This document shows positions 11,952 to 18,645 of a DNA stretch of 64,000 bases, piece after piece. The notes beneath the pieces are model-generated. The model was not told the DNA's origin. It saw only the letters and a program-made list of their open reading frames with translations, and did no database searches. The stretch is taken from positions 381,685-445,684 of the forward strand of contig NZ_JALGBI010000002.1 of assembly GCF_022809125.1 (NCBI RefSeq), in the 5' to 3' direction. The first letter of the stretch is position 1. Each line of letters begins with the position of its first letter. The translations under genes and the position numbers were made by a program. This DNA comes from Variovorax terrae. Its GTDB lineage: Bacteria > Pseudomonadota > Gammaproteobacteria > Burkholderiales > Burkholderiaceae_C.

Positions 11952-12245
11952 TCACTTGGCTTCGACTACGGCGAAGAGGTCTTCTTCCTTCATGACGAGC
12001 AGTTCGTCGCCATCGACCTTGACGGTCTGGCCGCTGTACTTGCCGAACAGCACGCGGTCGCCGACCTTCACGCCGACCGGGCTGATGTCGCCCTTGTCGT
12101 TCTTCTTGCCGGGGCCCACGGCCAGCACTTCACCCTGGTCGGGCTTCTCGGCGGCGGCGTCGGGGATCACGATGCCCGAAGCGGTCTTGGTTTCGCTGTC
12201 AATGCGCTTGACGATCACGCGATCGTGCAGGGGACGAAGTTTCAT
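11952..12245 (-). CDS. groES: Co-chaperonin GroES (Hsp10)
   Basis: Seven-subunit lid of the GroEL chamber, 97 residues. The N-terminus [14 protein letters not shown] is the family signature, followed by the mobile loop ([12 protein letters not shown]). The start at 12245 is preceded by the ribosome binding site AAGGAGA at proper distance; upstream in-frame ATGs lie inside the structured leader and would add unrelated residues. It is first in the groES-groEL operon, with CIRCE and promoter at 12338-12391. Confidence 0.98.
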   Translation of the reverse strand: MKLRPLHDRVIVKRIDSETKTASGIVIPDAAAEKPDQGEVLAVGPGKKNDKGDISPVGVKVGDRVLFGKYSGQTVKVDGDELLVMKEEDLFAVVEAK

Positions 12246-12269
12246 TGCATCTCCTTGTTCTGAAACAAT

Positions 12270-12306
12270 GGGTTGGGACATCAAAAAGTACCAACCCGAA
12301 GGTTGG
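12270..12306 (-). promoter_or_regulatory. Two mutually exclusive hairpins in the groESL mRNA leader
   Basis: Reading the minus strand, CCAACC (12306-12301), UUCG, GGUUGG (12296-12291) forms a tight UUCG-capped hairpin followed by UACUUUUU. The same GGGUUGG can instead pair with CCAACCC (12277-12270) just before the ribosome binding site region. The arrangement resembles an attenuator or RNA thermometer. Pairing is seen directly; a regulatory role is inferred. Confidence 0.4.
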
Positions 12307-12337
12307 CACCCGTTAACTTGCCGGATCTCGGCGCTTG

Positions 12338-12364
12338 TTAGCACTCAATCCTTGCGAGTGCTAA
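12338..12364. promoter_or_regulatory. CIRCE operator (HrcA binding site) of groESL
   Basis: TTAGCACTC, nine bases, GAGTGCTAA: a perfect match to the CIRCE inverted repeat. It begins right at the -10 element of the groESL promoter, so HrcA binding would block initiation. Confidence 0.97.
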
Positions 12365-12391
12365 TCATAAAGGCTTTTGCCGGGGTTTCAA
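12364..12391 (-). promoter_or_regulatory. groESL promoter
   Basis: On the minus strand, TTGAAA (12391-12386) and TATGAT (12369-12364) are separated by 16 bases, a good sigma-70 promoter. The -35 region reads CTTGAAA followed by CCCC, which also resembles a heat-shock sigma-32 -35 box. CIRCE overlaps its downstream edge. Confidence 0.7.
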
Positions 12392-12503
12392 GATGCGGCC
12401 CTGGCCAAGGGTGGAAAAAAGCCGTGCCGATGTCGATACCGCGCCGGCCGGAGCGTCGTGCAGGTGGAGCGAGAATGTTCCGCAACCCAACAAGGAGAGC
12501 GAT

Positions 12504-12941
12504 ATGAAATTCATGATTCTGATCAAGGCCACCCCGGAAAGTGAAGCCGGCGTGATGCCCAGCGAGCAGCTGCTGACCGACATGGGCCGCTTCAACGAGG
12601 AGCTGGTGAAGGCCGGCGTGATGCAGGCCGGGGAGGGCCTGCATCCCAGCGCAAAGGGCGCCCGCGTGCGCTTCTCGGGCCCAAACCGCACGGTGACCGA
12701 CGGGCCGTTCGCCGAGAGCAAGGAACTGATCGCCGGCTTCTGGATCTGGAAATGCGCCTCGCTGCAGGAGGCGATCGACTGGGTCAGGCGCTGCCCCAAC
12801 CCGATGCTGGGCGAGTCGGAGGTCGAGATCCGGCAGGTCTTCGAAGCCGAGGACTTCGGCGAGGCCTTCACGCCCGAGCTGCGCGAGCAGGAGGAGCGGC
12901 TGCGCGAGCAGATCGCCGGGCAGGGCCAGCCGCCGGCCTGA
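12504..12941 (+). CDS. YCII-domain protein (DGPF family)
   Basis: A 145-residue cytoplasmic protein of the YCII/DGPF family: MKFMILIKATPESEAG at the start, the diagnostic TVTDGPFAESKELIAGFWI segment (residues about 65-83) and a C-terminal charged helix. Members form ferredoxin-like dimers with a conserved His/Asp pocket. Function is unknown, though many are encoded near ECF sigma factors; none is adjacent here. The start at 12504 was chosen because the family begins exactly there and AAGGAGAG lies 9-10 bases upstream; an in-frame ATG at 12393 would add 37 unrelated residues. It is divergent from groESL and convergent with metK. Confidence 0.88.
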   Translation: MKFMILIKATPESEAGVMPSEQLLTDMGRFNEELVKAGVMQAGEGLHPSAKGARVRFSGPNRTVTDGPFAESKELIAGFWIWKCASLQEAIDWVRRCPNPMLGESEVEIRQVFEAEDFGEAFTPELREQEERLREQIAGQGQPPA

Positions 12942-12982
12942 ACCTTGGTGTCAAAGGGGGCTGGGTCGCACCCTCATGAAAA

Positions 12983-13000
12983 AGCCGCCCGAAGGCGGCT
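12983..13000 (-). terminator. Intrinsic terminator of metK
   Basis: On the minus strand AGCCGCC-TTCG-GGCGGCT is followed by TTTTTCAT, a compact UUCG-capped stem with a U tract, 39 bases after the metK stop. The plus-strand YCII gene ends at 12941. Confidence 0.85.
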
Positions 13001-13038
13001 GGCAGGGATGGGGCAGGCGCTGCGCCGGGTGGAACGGC

Positions 13039-14226
13039 TCAGCCCTTGAGGCCGGCCGCGTTGCGCAGCTGGGCGGCGCGATCGGTGCGCTCCCAGCTGA
13101 ACTCGGGCTCTTCGCGGCCGAAGTGGCCGTAGGCGGCGGTCTTTTCGTAGATCGGGCGCAGCAGGTCCAGCATCTGGATGATGCCCTTGGGCCGCAGGTC
13201 GAAGTGCTCGTTCACCAGCGCGGCGATCTTGTCGTCCGGAATCACGCCCGTGCCTTCGGTGTAGACCGTCACGTTCATCGGCTTGGCCACGCCGATCGCG
13301 TAGGCGACCTGGATCTGGCATTGCTTGGCCAGGCCCGCGGCCACGATGTTCTTGGCCACATAGCGCGCGGCGTAGGCGGCCGAGCGGTCGACCTTGCTCG
13401 GGTCCTTGCCCGAGAACGCGCCGCCGCCGTGCGGGCAGGCGCCGCCGTAGGTGTCGACGATGATCTTGCGGCCGGTCAGGCCGCAGTCGCCCTGCGGGCC
13501 GCCGATGACGAAGCGGCCGGTCGGGTTGATCAGGAAGCGCGTTTCCTTGAGCCATTCCTTGGGCAGCACCGGCTTGATGATCTCCTCGATGATGGCTTCA
13601 TTGAAGCTGGCCTTCATCTTGGTCGAGGTTTCGCTCTGGTCCGGGCTGTGCTGGGTGGACAGCACCACGGTGTCGATGCTGTGGGGCTTGCCGTCCACGT
13701 AGCGCATCGTGACCTGGCTCTTGGCGTCGGGGCGCAGGAAGGGCAGGCGGCCGTCCTTGCGCAGCTGGGCCTGGCGCTCCACGAGGCGGTGCGCATAGTA
13801 GATGGGCGCGGGCATCAGCTCGGGCGTTTCGTCGCAGGCGTAGCCGAACATCAGGCCCTGGTCGCCGGCGCCGGTGTTCAGGTGGTCGTCGCTCGCGTGG
13901 TCCACGCCCTGGGCGATGTCGTTGGACTGCTTGTCGTAGCAGACCATCACGGCGCAGCCCTTGTAGTCGATGCCGTACTCGGTGTTGTCGTAGCCGATGC
14001 GCTTGATGGTGTCGCGCGCGACCTGGATGTAGTCGACGTGCGCGTTGGTGGTGATCTCGCCCGCCAGCACCACGAGGCCGGTGTTGGTCAGCGTTTCGGC
14101 GGCCACGCGGCTGCGCGGGTCCTGCTGGAAGATCGCGTCGAGGATTGCATCCGAGATCTGGTCGGCGACCTTGTCGGGGTGGCCTTCGGAAACCGATTCG
14201 GACGTGAAGAGAAAATCGTTCGCCAT
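13039..14226 (-). CDS. metK: S-adenosylmethionine synthetase
   Basis: Makes S-adenosylmethionine from methionine and ATP; cytoplasmic, essential. The 395 residues carry both family signatures, [15 protein letters not shown] (near residue 120) and [16 protein letters not shown] (near residue 270), plus the N-terminal [20 protein letters not shown] region that binds ATP and metal. It is transcribed alone: divergent from the acyltransferase pair across a 133-base gap, with its own terminator at 12983-13000. Confidence 0.98.
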   Translation of the reverse strand: MANDFLFTSESVSEGHPDKVADQISDAILDAIFQQDPRSRVAAETLTNTGLVVLAGEITTNAHVDYIQVARDTIKRIGYDNTEYGIDYKGCAVMVCYDKQSNDIAQGVDHASDDHLNTGAGDQGLMFGYACDETPELMPAPIYYAHRLVERQAQLRKDGRLPFLRPDAKSQVTMRYVDGKPHSIDTVVLSTQHSPDQSETSTKMKASFNEAIIEEIIKPVLPKEWLKETRFLINPTGRFVIGGPQGDCGLTGRKIIVDTYGGACPHGGGAFSGKDPSKVDRSAAYAARYVAKNIVAAGLAKQCQIQVAYAIGVAKPMNVTVYTEGTGVIPDDKIAALVNEHFDLRPKGIIQMLDLLRPIYEKTAAYGHFGREEPEFSWERTDRAAQLRNAAGLKG

Positions 14227-14359
14227 TTTGAATAAACTCCTGTGTTCAGCTTTTGGGCGTTGCCCTGAGCTTCGGAGCCCTGGCGAACGCTTTAGCAGAT
14301 TTGTTTTACGTCGCCCTGCAAGTTGCTCATTTAACTCAGCGACGCCGTTATTTTACCGC
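14227..14359 (-). promoter_or_regulatory. Structured leader of metK, shared with the divergent acyltransferase promoter region
   Basis: On the minus strand this gap contains an imperfect hairpin, GCGTT...GGGCT-CCGA-AGCTC...AACGC (about 14256-14290), and a second inverted repeat, GCGTCGC...GCGACG. It does not match any SAM riboswitch that I can recognise, so it is recorded only as a structured leader. The ribosome binding site for metK (AGGAG) is at its end. Confidence 0.35.
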
Positions 14360-15202
14360 ATGCAGTTTCTTTTTCGCCTGAGCGCCCGATTGCCCCTGTC
14401 CCTGCTGCATGCTTTGGGGGCGGCGCTGGGCTGGCTGGTGTACCTGGGCTCGCCCACGTACCGGCGGCGCTTTCATGAAAACATCGTCCAGGCCGGCGTA
14501 CCGTTCGCGCGGGCGCGCGGCGCGATCGCCGGCGCCGGCCGGCTGGCCAGCGAACTGCCCTGGATCTGGCTGCGGCCGCCCGCACACAAGCAGGCGCTGC
14601 TTCGCTGGGAGGGGGCGGCGCTGCTGGAGGCCGCGCTGGCGCAGGGCAAGGGCGCCATCCTGATGACGCCCCATCTGGGCTGCTTCGAGGTGATTCCGCA
14701 GGCGCAGATGGCGCATTTCGGGACGCAGCGCGGCCCCATGATGGCGCTGTACCGGCCGGCCAAGCGCGCCTGGTTCGACGCGCTGCTCAAGCAGGGGCGC
14801 TCGGCCTGCGGCCTGGAGCTGGCGCCCGCCAGCACCGGCGGCGTGCGCATGCTGCTCAAGGCGCTGAAGCAGGGGCGGGTGATCGGCATGCTGCCCGACC
14901 AGGTGCCGCCCGAGGGCCTGGGCGTGTGGGCGCCGTTCTTCGGCCGGCCGGCCTACACCATGACGCTGGCCTTGCGGCTGGCGCAGCAGACCGGGGCGCC
15001 GCTGCTGATGACCTGGGGCGAGCGGCTGCCGGGCGGGCGGGGCTACGTGATCCATGTCGAGCCGCTGGCGCTGCCGCTGGACCAGCCCGGCGAGGTGGCG
15101 GCCGCGGCCCTGAATGCGGCGATGGAGCAGCTCATTCTCAAGCGCCCTGACGCCTATCTGTGGGGCTACGCGCGCTACAAGCAGCCGCGCGAGGACGCCT
15201 GA
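14360..15202 (+). CDS. Lipid A biosynthesis acyltransferase, LpxL/HtrB family (first of a tandem pair)
   Basis: Inner-membrane acyltransferase that adds a secondary acyl chain to Kdo2-lipid IVA from acyl-ACP. It has 280 residues, with an N-terminal hydrophobic anchor (residues 1-25) and the catalytic H-x4-E motif in TPHLGCFE near residue 105. PDQVPPEGLGVWAPFFGRPA near 180 is the second conserved block. The start at 14360 (MQFLFRLSARLP) gives the normal N-terminus; the open frame extends upstream into the metK leader without family similarity. A second acyltransferase of the same family starts 12 bases after it, suggesting one adds the laurate/myristate and the other acts on the second position. 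Confidence 0.9.
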   Translation: MQFLFRLSARLPLSLLHALGAALGWLVYLGSPTYRRRFHENIVQAGVPFARARGAIAGAGRLASELPWIWLRPPAHKQALLRWEGAALLEAALAQGKGAILMTPHLGCFEVIPQAQMAHFGTQRGPMMALYRPAKRAWFDALLKQGRSACGLELAPASTGGVRMLLKALKQGRVIGMLPDQVPPEGLGVWAPFFGRPAYTMTLALRLAQQTGAPLLMTWGERLPGGRGYVIHVEPLALPLDQPGEVAAAALNAAMEQLILKRPDAYLWGYARYKQPREDA

Positions 15203-15214
15203 GGAACCCGGCCG

Positions 15215-16081
15215 ATGCTGTCCCACCTCGGAGTCCTGTTCATGCGCCTGCTCAGCGTGCTGCCGCTGGCCTGGGTGCGCGCGCTGGGCTGGCTGCTCGG
15301 CTGGGCCCTCTACCTGCTGGCGGTGCCGCGCCGCCGCGTGGTCCAGACCAATCTGGCGCTGTGCTTCCCGGCTTGGACCCCGCAGCGGCGCCAGGCGCTG
15401 GCGCGGCAGGTCTTCATCCACTTCGCCCAGGCCTGGCTGGACCGCAGCTGGCTCTGGCACGGCACCCCCGGGGCGGTGCGGCGCCGGCTGCACCTCACGG
15501 GCGCGCTGGAGGCGCTGCGGGGCGAGGCCCCCACGGTCATTTTCGCGCCGCATTTCGTGGGCCTGGACGCCGGCTGGACGGCGCTCACGCAGCAGCTGCC
15601 GCGCCGCTACACCACCATCTACACCGACCAGGCCAACAAGGTGCTCGACGCCTGGATCCTGGCCGGCCGGCAGCGCTTTGGCGGCGCCCGGCTGTTCGGC
15701 CGGGCCGACGGTGTCAAGGCCATCGTGGCGGCGCTGCGCGAGGGCGAGCCGCTGTACCTGCTGCCCGACATGAACTTCGGCCCCGAGGAATCGGTCTTCG
15801 TGCCGTTCTACGGGGTGAGCGCGGCCACCGTGCCCTCGCTCTCGCGCTTCGCCCGGCTGGGGCGCGCGCGCGTGGTGCCGGTGGTGACCCGCATGACGCC
15901 CACAGGCTACGAGGTGCAGGTGCTGGCGCCCTGGACCGATTTTCCGAGCGACGACCCGCAGGCCGACACCGCGCTGATGAACCAGCGCCTGCAGGGCTAC
16001 ATCGACGCCATGCCGGCCCAGTACTACTGGGTTCACAAGCGTTTCAAGTCGCGCCCGCCGGGCGAGCCGCCGGTGTACTGA
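15215..16081 (+). CDS. Lipid A biosynthesis acyltransferase, LpxL/HtrB family (second of a tandem pair)
   Basis: A 288-residue inner-membrane protein with the same architecture as its upstream neighbour: an N-terminal membrane anchor (residues 1-35), the catalytic H-x4-D motif in APHFVGLDAG near residue 112, and LLPDMNFGPEESVFVPFYG near 182. The last block, with DMNFG, is that of LpxL/LpxM-type enzymes. Twelve bases separate it from the upstream paralogue, so they are co-transcribed. The two differ clearly in sequence, so this is an old duplication rather than a recent one. Which adds which acyl chain cannot be told from sequence. Confidence 0.92.
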   Translation: MLSHLGVLFMRLLSVLPLAWVRALGWLLGWALYLLAVPRRRVVQTNLALCFPAWTPQRRQALARQVFIHFAQAWLDRSWLWHGTPGAVRRRLHLTGALEALRGEAPTVIFAPHFVGLDAGWTALTQQLPRRYTTIYTDQANKVLDAWILAGRQRFGGARLFGRADGVKAIVAALREGEPLYLLPDMNFGPEESVFVPFYGVSAATVPSLSRFARLGRARVVPVVTRMTPTGYEVQVLAPWTDFPSDDPQADTALMNQRLQGYIDAMPAQYYWVHKRFKSRPPGEPPVY

Positions 16082-16101
16082 AATTCAGGGTCAAATGGCC
16101 C

Positions 16102-16146
16102 GGATGTCCTCGTCAGGCGGTCATTGGATGCTATTGATTCTGTAGC
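16102..16146. repeat. Palindromic element family A at the 3' end of the hydrolase gene
   Basis: GGATGTCCTCG (16102-16112), GGCGGTCATTGG and TGCTATTGATTCTGTAGCA (16129-16147) form a good copy. On the minus strand it encodes the last residues (LLQNQ) and the TAG stop of the alpha/beta hydrolase. Confidence 0.75.
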
Positions 16147-17045
16147 AAAAAATCACCCAGCAGCCGCGCCACGAGCTGCGGCTGCTCGTGCACGATCCAG
16201 TGCGTGGCATGTTCCACTGTCCTGAGCGTGAGCCGGGGGATGTAGTCGTCGAGCCCGTCGATCAGCTCGGGCGGCAGCGCGATGTCGTCCAGCGCCCAGA
16301 CCACCAGCGTGGGCAGGTCCACGGTCAGCATCTCGCGCGGCAGCGCGATGGCCGCGGCGCCCGGGTCGTCGCCGCGCGGCGGCCGCAGCGGCGAGGCGCG
16401 GTAGTAGTTGCAGCCGCCGGTCAGGCCGCTGGCGCTGTCGGCGCGCGGACCCCAGACCGCGCGGTACTGGTCCTTGACGTCGTCGGTGAGCCAGGCCGCG
16501 CCGCCGCCGTTGGTGAAGAACTCCCAGAGCCGGCGGAAATCGTGCTCGGCCAGCAACGCTTCCGCGTCGGGGCGGATCAGGAAGTTCATGTAGGCGCTGG
16601 CGGCCCGCTGCTTCGGGCTGGTCTGCAGTTCGCGCAGGAAGGTGCCCGGGTGCGGCGAGTTGACGATGGCCAGCCGGTGCGCCAGTGCGGGCCACTGGTT
16701 GGCCAGGTTCCAGGCCACGGCGCCGCCCCAGTCGTGGGCCACCAGGCATTCGAGCGGAGCCCCCTCGATCCGGATCAGTGCCGCGATGTCCTGCACCAGG
16801 TGCTTGGCGCGGTAGGCCGACACCTCGGCGGGCGCGCTCGAGCGCTCGTAGCCGCGCAGGTTGGGTGCGATGCAGCGGTAGCCGCCGTGTTCCGGCCGGG
16901 CGAAATGCAGCAGCAATTCGTCCCACACGAACGCAGCCTCGGGAAAACCATGCAGGAACATCAGCACGGGCTGCCCGCGCCGTCCGGCGGCACGGCAGCT
17001 GAGGGTGATGCCGTGCGGCAGGGCCTGCTGGAAGGTTTCAATCAT
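16131..17045 (-). CDS. Alpha/beta-fold hydrolase, epoxide hydrolase / haloacetate dehalogenase type
   Basis: A 304-residue cytoplasmic alpha/beta hydrolase. HGFPE at residues 32-36 forms the oxyanion-hole strand, Asp105 in AHDWGG is the predicted nucleophile (Asp rather than Ser indicates an epoxide hydrolase or dehalogenase mechanism), WALDDIALPPE carries the acid region, and HATHWIVHEQP near the C-terminus holds the catalytic His. The substrate cannot be named. The start at 17045 (MIETFQQALPHG) is preferred; an upstream ATG at 17090 would add 15 residues encoded by a palindromic repeat. The C-terminal LLQNQ and stop are also repeat-derived, so both gene ends abut copies of the same element. 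Confidence 0.88.
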   Translation of the reverse strand: MIETFQQALPHGITLSCRAAGRRGQPVLMFLHGFPEAAFVWDELLLHFARPEHGGYRCIAPNLRGYERSSAPAEVSAYRAKHLVQDIAALIRIEGAPLECLVAHDWGGAVAWNLANQWPALAHRLAIVNSPHPGTFLRELQTSPKQRAASAYMNFLIRPDAEALLAEHDFRRLWEFFTNGGGAAWLTDDVKDQYRAVWGPRADSASGLTGGCNYYRASPLRPPRGDDPGAAAIALPREMLTVDLPTLVVWALDDIALPPELIDGLDDYIPRLTLRTVEHATHWIVHEQPQLVARLLGDFLLQNQ

Positions 17046-17091
17046 TTGCTGCAAAAATGATAGCGGCTGATGTCCGTCCCACCTGGACATC
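17045..17091. repeat. Palindromic element family A at the 5' end of the hydrolase gene
   Basis: TTTGCTGCAAAAATGATAGC (17045-17064) followed by GGCTGATGTCCGTCCCACCT and GGACATC, an inverted copy relative to 16102-16146. The element directly precedes the chosen hydrolase start. Confidence 0.75.
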
Positions 17092-17132
17092 GGGCCGATC
17101 TGGCTTGAAAACCGGGCGCGGGGCGGCGAAAC

Positions 17133-17807
17133 TCAGGCGGCCGGGTCCGAATCCGGATGAGCCCACTGCCACAGCAGCAGCGCCGCTTCATCCACCCCTT
17201 TTTTCTTCAGGGCGGAGAACAGTTTGACCTCGCCGCCGCCGGCCTGCAGTCGCGCAATGGACAGCGCCTTGGCCGCCTCGGTCTTGTTGAGCTTGTCGGC
17301 CTTGGTCAGCAGCACCAGGAACTTCAGGCCTTCCTCCACGCGCGGGCGGATCACCTCCAGCAGGATCTCGTCCAGCTCGGTCAAGCCGTGGCGCGGGTCG
17401 CACAGCAGCACCACGCCGCGCAGGTTCTCGCGCGTCATCAGGTAGTTGGCCATCACCTGCTGCCAGCGCAGCTTGTCGCTCTTGGGCACGGCGGCGTAGC
17501 CATAGCCTGGCAGATCGGCCAGCACCGCGTCGGTCACGCCCTGCTTGCCCAGGGTGAACAGGTTGATGCTCTGCGTGCGCCCCGGCGTCTTGGAGGCGAA
17601 GGCCAGCCGCTTTTGCTGCGTCAGCGTGTTGATGCAGGTGGATTTGCCGGCGTTCGAGCGTCCCACGAAGGCGATTTCCGGTACCTCGAGCGGCGGCAGG
17701 TACTGCAACTGGGGCGCCGTGGTGAGGAACTTGGCGGTGTGCAACCAGCCCAATGCCACGGTGGTGGCGGGTTTGGCGCCGGCGGTATCGCCAGGGGTAG
17801 AGTTCAT
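17133..17807 (-). CDS. engB: Ribosome biogenesis GTPase EngB (YihA/YsxC)
   Basis: Small GTPase required for 50S subunit assembly and cell division, 224 residues. P-loop GRSNAGKST is near residue 49 (G1), G3 DLPGYGYA near 98, G4 TKADKL near 168, and the G5-like segment FSALKKKGVD near 200. The N-terminal 25 residues are a low-conservation extension usual in betaproteobacteria. It is divergent from the cytochrome c4 gene; the engB-cytochrome c4-ccsBA order is common in this group as I recall it. Confidence 0.96.
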   Translation of the reverse strand: MNSTPGDTAGAKPATTVALGWLHTAKFLTTAPQLQYLPPLEVPEIAFVGRSNAGKSTCINTLTQQKRLAFASKTPGRTQSINLFTLGKQGVTDAVLADLPGYGYAAVPKSDKLRWQQVMANYLMTRENLRGVVLLCDPRHGLTELDEILLEVIRPRVEEGLKFLVLLTKADKLNKTEAAKALSIARLQAGGGEVKLFSALKKKGVDEAALLLWQWAHPDSDPAA

Positions 17808-17886
17808 GAGCTGCTTTGGAATTGCGGGGAAACCCGGATCGGCATTGTAGAATCATGGGGTTTTGCGCAATAAATTCGATCCCCCC

Positions 17887-18540
17887 ATGAAGTTGCTTGC
17901 CACCCTCACGACCGCTGCCCTGCTGGCAGTGACCGCCGTCTCCGGCTTCGCCGCCGACGAAAAAGCCGCCGAGGCCAAAGTGGAGCCGAAGAAAGCCGCC
18001 AAGCCCGACCTGGTCAAGGGCGAAGCCAGCTTCACGGCTGTCTGCGCGGCCTGCCATGGCGCCGACGGCAACTCCGGCACCCCGGCCAACCCCAAGCTGG
18101 CCCAGCAGCACCCGGAGTACCTGGTCAAGGAGCTGCAGGACTTCAAGTCGGGCAAGCGCAACAACGCCATCATGAAGGGCTTCGCCACGGCGCTGTCCGA
18201 TGACGACATGAAGAACATCGCCTACTGGGTCACCGCCAAGAAGGCCAAGCCCGGCTTCGCCAAGGACAAGGAGCTCGTGGCCCTGGGCGAGCGCATCTAC
18301 CGCGGCGGCATCGCCGACCGCCAGGTCGCCGCCTGCGCCGGCTGCCACAGCCCGAACGGTGCCGGCATCCCCTCGCAGTACCCGCGCCTGTCCGGCCAGC
18401 ATGCCGACTATACCGCCGCGCAGCTGACCTCCTTCCGCGACGGCGGCCGCAAGAACAGCCCGCAGATGACCGATGTGGCGGCCAAGCTCAATGACCGTGA
18501 AATCAAGGCCGTGGCCGACTACATTGCCGGCCTGCGCTGA
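17887..18540 (+). CDS. Periplasmic dihaem cytochrome c4
   Basis: Periplasmic electron carrier, 217 residues. A Sec signal peptide spans residues 1-23 (MKLLATLTTAALLAVTAVSGFAA shape), followed by a Lys/Glu/Ala-rich linker and two cytochrome c domains. Haem-binding motifs are CAACH (around nucleotide 18041) and CAGCH (around 18333), each with a downstream Met ligand candidate (the Met of IMKGFA; the Met of SPQMTD). Two-domain cytochromes of this type pass electrons to cbb3 or other terminal oxidases. The start at 17887 fits the signal peptide. A strong terminator separates it from the cytochrome c assembly genes just downstream, which mature it. Confidence 0.94.
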   Translation: MKLLATLTTAALLAVTAVSGFAADEKAAEAKVEPKKAAKPDLVKGEASFTAVCAACHGADGNSGTPANPKLAQQHPEYLVKELQDFKSGKRNNAIMKGFATALSDDDMKNIAYWVTAKKAKPGFAKDKELVALGERIYRGGIADRQVAACAGCHSPNGAGIPSQYPRLSGQHADYTAAQLTSFRDGGRKNSPQMTDVAAKLNDREIKAVADYIAGLR

Positions 18541-18585
18541 AAAGCGCGGCGCCAGGTTGAACTAACCGCCGACAACAAACCCTAA

Positions 18586-18623
18586 CAAAGGCGGGCCGAT
18601 CTTCGGATGGCCCGCCTTTTTTG
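18586..18623 (+). terminator. Intrinsic terminator after cytochrome c4
   Basis: GGCGGGCC (18590-18597), an 11-base loop, GGCCCGCC (18609-18616) and a run of T. It ends about 23 bases before the ccsB start, so ccsB expression needs readthrough or a promoter nearby. Confidence 0.88.
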
Positions 18624-18645
18624 TTTCATTTTCCCTCCTGCCCCC

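Noticed and set aside
14227..14359. SAM or SAH riboswitch upstream of metK
   Set aside because: Hairpins are present but no conserved riboswitch core could be recognised by eye, so it is listed only as a structured leader.
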